Positions 5,731 to 7,200 of a DNA stretch of 7,200 nt are shown piece after piece (the first letter of the stretch is position 1; the number at the start of each line of letters is the position of its first letter). The notes beneath the pieces are model-generated. The model was not told where the DNA came from. It searched no databases and was given only the letters and a program-made list of their open reading frames with translations. Source of the stretch: an uncultured Clostridia bacterium (GTDB taxonomy: Bacteria; Bacillota; Clostridia; UMGS1810); NCBI GenBank assembly GCA_934500705.1, contig CAKSTI010000024.1, forward strand, positions 1-7,200, written 5' to 3'. The position numbers and the translations under genes were made by a program.

Positions 5731-6516
5731 TTAGCGCCGCCTGAGCTCTGCCATTGCCGCATAATGCAAAACATCAAATTCCGTCGGGGCGATTTTAGAC
5801 AGCAAATCAAGATGTTCCCTCTCCCACAAATCCACTTCTTTTTTTGAGAGCGATGCGCCTATACCACGGCAAGATTTCATTCTGCCGTTCCAACTCTCAC
5901 GGGTAAAATGTACCTTTAAGCGATACTGAGTTTGATATGCAAGCTCGAAATTTTCATTGTACTCCTGCGGCACAGCTATTGGTTGAACCGTAGAGCCTTT
6001 TCCGCTCCACGCCGGATTATATTTTAAAACAAGTTTTTCGCTTGCCGCCGCAATTTCATCTTCAAACGGCAGCCACTCCATACAGAGAAAGACAACACGA
6101 CCGCCCGGCTTTAATATCCTATAAAACTCACCCGCAAGTTTTGCGTGATTAAAATACCAAAAGCACTGGCAGGCGGTGATTACATCGAATGTACTGTCCG
6201 AAAAATTCATATTTTCGGCAGGGCAAGCATAATAATTAATATCCATACCCTTTGACAGACGCTTGGCGTATTCTATCTGTTCGCAAGATATATCCACACC
6301 CGTCCATTTTGCACCGAAACGGTACATATTTCTGGGCAGCACACCCGTGCCAGTACCTACATCAAGGACATTCTGACCGCTTATGCACATACCACGCTCA
6401 ATTATTTTATTGTAAAACTCCGATGGATAAATGTCCCTAAACTTTGCGTAATCCTTTGAAGTCTTTCCCCAGTCAAAAGGCTTTCCGCAATCTATTTTCT
6501 CATTTTCGATATTCAT
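5731..6516 (-). CDS. class I SAM-dependent methyltransferase
   Basis: This 261-residue methyltransferase has a Rossmann fold of the Methyltransf_11 type. Motif I is VLDVGTGTG (50-58), the acidic residue contacting SAM ribose is in GVDIS (73-77), and the next motifs are AENMNFSDSTFDVITACQCF and YRILKPGGRVVFL. The C-terminal half (WNGRMKSCRGIGASLS, then FDVLHYAAMAELRRR) is a substrate-side region typical of a conserved clostridial subfamily whose substrate I do not know. The start is ATG at 6516, preceded by CAGGTGATG, a usable ribosome binding site; the frame extending to 6615 crosses the promoter. It is the first gene of a probable two-gene operon with the acetyltransferase. No marker such as an rRNA methylase motif is seen, so small-molecule methylation is more likely. 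Confidence 0.9.
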   Translation of the reverse strand: MNIENEKIDCGKPFDWGKTSKDYAKFRDIYPSEFYNKIIERGMCISGQNVLDVGTGTGVLPRNMYRFGAKWTGVDISCEQIEYAKRLSKGMDINYYACPAENMNFSDSTFDVITACQCFWYFNHAKLAGEFYRILKPGGRVVFLCMEWLPFEDEIAAASEKLVLKYNPAWSGKGSTVQPIAVPQEYNENFELAYQTQYRLKVHFTRESWNGRMKSCRGIGASLSKKEVDLWEREHLDLLSKIAPTEFDVLHYAAMAELRRR

Positions 6517-6544
6517 TAACATCACCTGTTTGAATTTTTTATTC

Positions 6545-6573
6545 ATTCTATCATAATTCAAGGATTTTTTCAA
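6545..6573 (-). promoter_or_regulatory. sigma-A promoter of the methyltransferase-acetyltransferase operon
   Basis: On the minus strand TTGAAA (6568-6573), a 17-base spacer and TAGAAT (6545-6550) lie about 29 bases before the methyltransferase ATG. A 7-base inverted repeat (CTTGTTT at 6598-6604, AAACAAG at 6615-6621) lies 25 bases upstream of the -35 box and could be an operator, but this is weak. Confidence 0.6.
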
Positions 6574-6758
6574 GCAGTAGAAAGAATATAATGAGCGCTT
6601 GTTTGATTTTCGCAAAACAAGACAATTTTATTTTAATTACAAACTCGCCTTTACGTGCTTACTCCTTACCTTTTTAATTTTTCACTTCGTATTGTTACTT
6701 TCCAAAAATCACTATTAAAAATTTCGGTGAATAGCGAAAAATAAAAAAGATAATAAGC

Positions 6759-6787
6759 AAAAATCCGCACACTAACGTGTACGGATT
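6759..6787 (-). terminator. intrinsic terminator of the tRNA cluster
   Basis: On the minus strand, one base after the encoded CCA of the CAU tRNA, AATCCG pairs with CGGATT (6782-6787 with 6762-6767). An inner ACAC/GTGT pair extends the stem after one mismatch, and TTTTT (6759-6763) overlaps and follows the 3' arm. Confidence 0.82.
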
Positions 6788-6788
6788 A

Positions 6789-6865
6789 TGGTGGATCTTC
6801 AGGGACTCGAACCCCGGACCAACCGGTTATGAGCCGGTTGCTCTAACCAACTGAGCTAAAGATCC
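6789..6865 (-). tRNA. tRNA with CAU anticodon (elongator Met or Ile2)
   Basis: This 77-base gene includes an encoded CCA. The acceptor GGATCTT pairs with AAGATCC. The D arm is GCTC…GAGC, the anticodon stem ACCGG/CCGGT with loop CTCATAA, and the T arm CGGGG/CCCTG with one G-U pair. The anticodon is CAT. It is not an initiator, because the acceptor ends are paired and the three G-C pairs of initiator anticodon stems are absent. Elongator methionine and isoleucine-2 (lysidine at C34) cannot be separated with certainty. It follows tRNA-Asn and tRNA-Glu after a 177-base spacer and is followed by a terminator. The acceptor, anticodon and T stems pair throughout, so it looks functional. Confidence 0.95.
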
Positions 6866-7042
6866 TTACTATTGAGCTGTTGAAAGGAAAACAAAACGAC
6901 AAGCACTAATGAAATCCTTCAATAATAAAAGCCTGACCCACCAACGCAATCAAAAACTGCGGTCGGATACGCCGAAACCTCGATGTGCTCAAAATAAGAC
7001 ACAAGGTATCGACTGCTCAGCAGTCGACAACTTGTGAAAAAG
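6866..7042 (-). other. long spacer between tRNA-Glu and the CAU tRNA
   Basis: The spacer is unusually long for a tRNA operon, where the neighbouring Asn-Glu gap is only 6 bases. Read on the minus strand, it starts with the palindrome at 7000-7036, then a frame open through HIEVSAYPTAVFDCVGGSGF to TGA. No ribosome binding site with an ATG supports translation, so coding is doubtful. A weak promoter-like TTGCGT-N16-TATTAT is also present ahead of the CAU tRNA, so that tRNA may have its own start. It looks like an inserted repeat or RNA element rather than ordinary spacer. Confidence 0.45.
7000..7036. repeat. long palindrome next to tRNA-Glu
   Basis: CACAAG (7000-7005) and TCGACTGCT (7009-7017) pair with AGCAGTCGA (7019-7027) and CTTGTG (7031-7036) around a single central base. 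The 18-base arms differ at only two positions. On the minus strand it starts 6 bases after tRNA-Glu, but only a weak TCTTATTTT follows it. It could therefore be a terminator, an RNA processing site, or the end of a small palindromic repeat. Confidence 0.7.
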
Positions 7043-7117
7043 TGGTGACCCCTACGGGATTCGAACCCATGTTATCGCCGTGAAAGGGCGGTGTCTTAAC
7101 CACTTGACCAAGGGGCC
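7043..7117 (-). tRNA. tRNA-Glu (TTC anticodon)
   Basis: This 75-base gene includes an encoded CCA. The acceptor GGCCCCT pairs with AGGGGTC (one G-U), the anticodon loop is CTTTCAC, and the T stem ATGGG pairs with CCCGT. The outermost anticodon-stem pair is a C-A mismatch (CCGCC against GGCGA), where glutamate tRNAs usually have GGCGG. It lies only 6 bases downstream of tRNA-Asn, so the two surely share a transcript. Confidence 0.95.
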
Positions 7118-7123
7118 ACACTT

Positions 7124-7199
7124 TGGCTCCCCCTGTTGGACTTGAACCAACGACATCATGATTAACAGTCATGCGCTCTACCGACTGAGCTAAGGAGGA
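7124..7199 (-). tRNA. tRNA-Asn (GTT anticodon)
   Basis: This 76-base gene includes an encoded CCA. The acceptor TCCTCCT pairs with AGGGGGA (one T-G wobble), the discriminator is G, the anticodon stem ATGA/TCAT has loop CTGTTAA, and the T stem TTGG/CCAA is complete. It is the first visible member of the cluster, whose promoter and possibly further tRNAs lie beyond the right edge. Confidence 0.96.
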
Positions 7200-7200
7200 A

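Noticed and set aside
1..7200. CRISPR array or phage-defence locus
   Set aside because: No regularly spaced short repeats and no defence-gene motifs were seen. The only direct repeat is the pair at 301-466 and 3884-4043.

Overview
The window looks like a chromosomal segment of a low-to-mid-GC, endospore-forming Firmicute of the Clostridia. The grounds are strong AGGAGG-type ribosome binding sites, sigma-A promoters with 17-base spacers, a SpoIIID-like sporulation regulator fragment, an exported SH3/stalk-domain protein of clostridial type, and a tRNA cluster with encoded CCA ends. No phage, transposase, integrase or CRISPR array is visible. This is mostly ordinary housekeeping and accessory DNA carrying traces of local rearrangement.

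Layout. 1-250: the possible end of a plus-strand gene, a symmetrical hairpin, and on the minus strand a 48-residue SpoIIID-like protein that stops just after its helix-turn-helix. 301-466: the first copy of a ~160-base imperfect repeat. 461-1184 (minus): a promoter, a short reading frame whose apparent start is out of frame, then an ArsC/Spx-family thioredoxin-fold protein whose stop codon lies inside the repeat. 1185-1491: no gene seen. 1492-3758 (plus): a promoter and a 731-residue secreted protein with SH3-like segments and two stalk-type repeats. 3831-3875: a bidirectional terminator. 3884-4043: the second repeat copy, overlapping the 3' end of the next gene. 4007-5028 (minus): a promoter, a small PAS-domain protein, and a flavin-reductase-like FMN protein. 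5061-6573 (minus): a promoter, a class I SAM methyltransferase, and 34 bases later a Vat/CatB-type hexapeptide acetyltransferase. 6759-7199 (minus): tRNA-Asn, tRNA-Glu, a 177-base spacer with a long palindrome, a CAU-anticodon tRNA and a terminator.

How the genes fit together. The minus strand holds three probable transcription units: tRNAs, methyltransferase-acetyltransferase, and PAS-flavin reductase. The PAS/flavin pair suggests a redox or flavin theme. The methyltransferase/acetyltransferase pair suggests small-molecule modification, but the substrates are unknown. The most informative oddity is the repeat pair. Copy 2 contains the last codons of the flavin-reductase gene, and copy 1 carries a still readable fossil of the same C-terminus directly behind the ArsC-like gene. 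This implies that a flavin-reductase 3' region was duplicated or replaced there. I found no convincing new multi-gene system. The best leads are the repeat, the truncated SpoIIID, the frame-disrupted ORF and the palindromic tRNA spacer.
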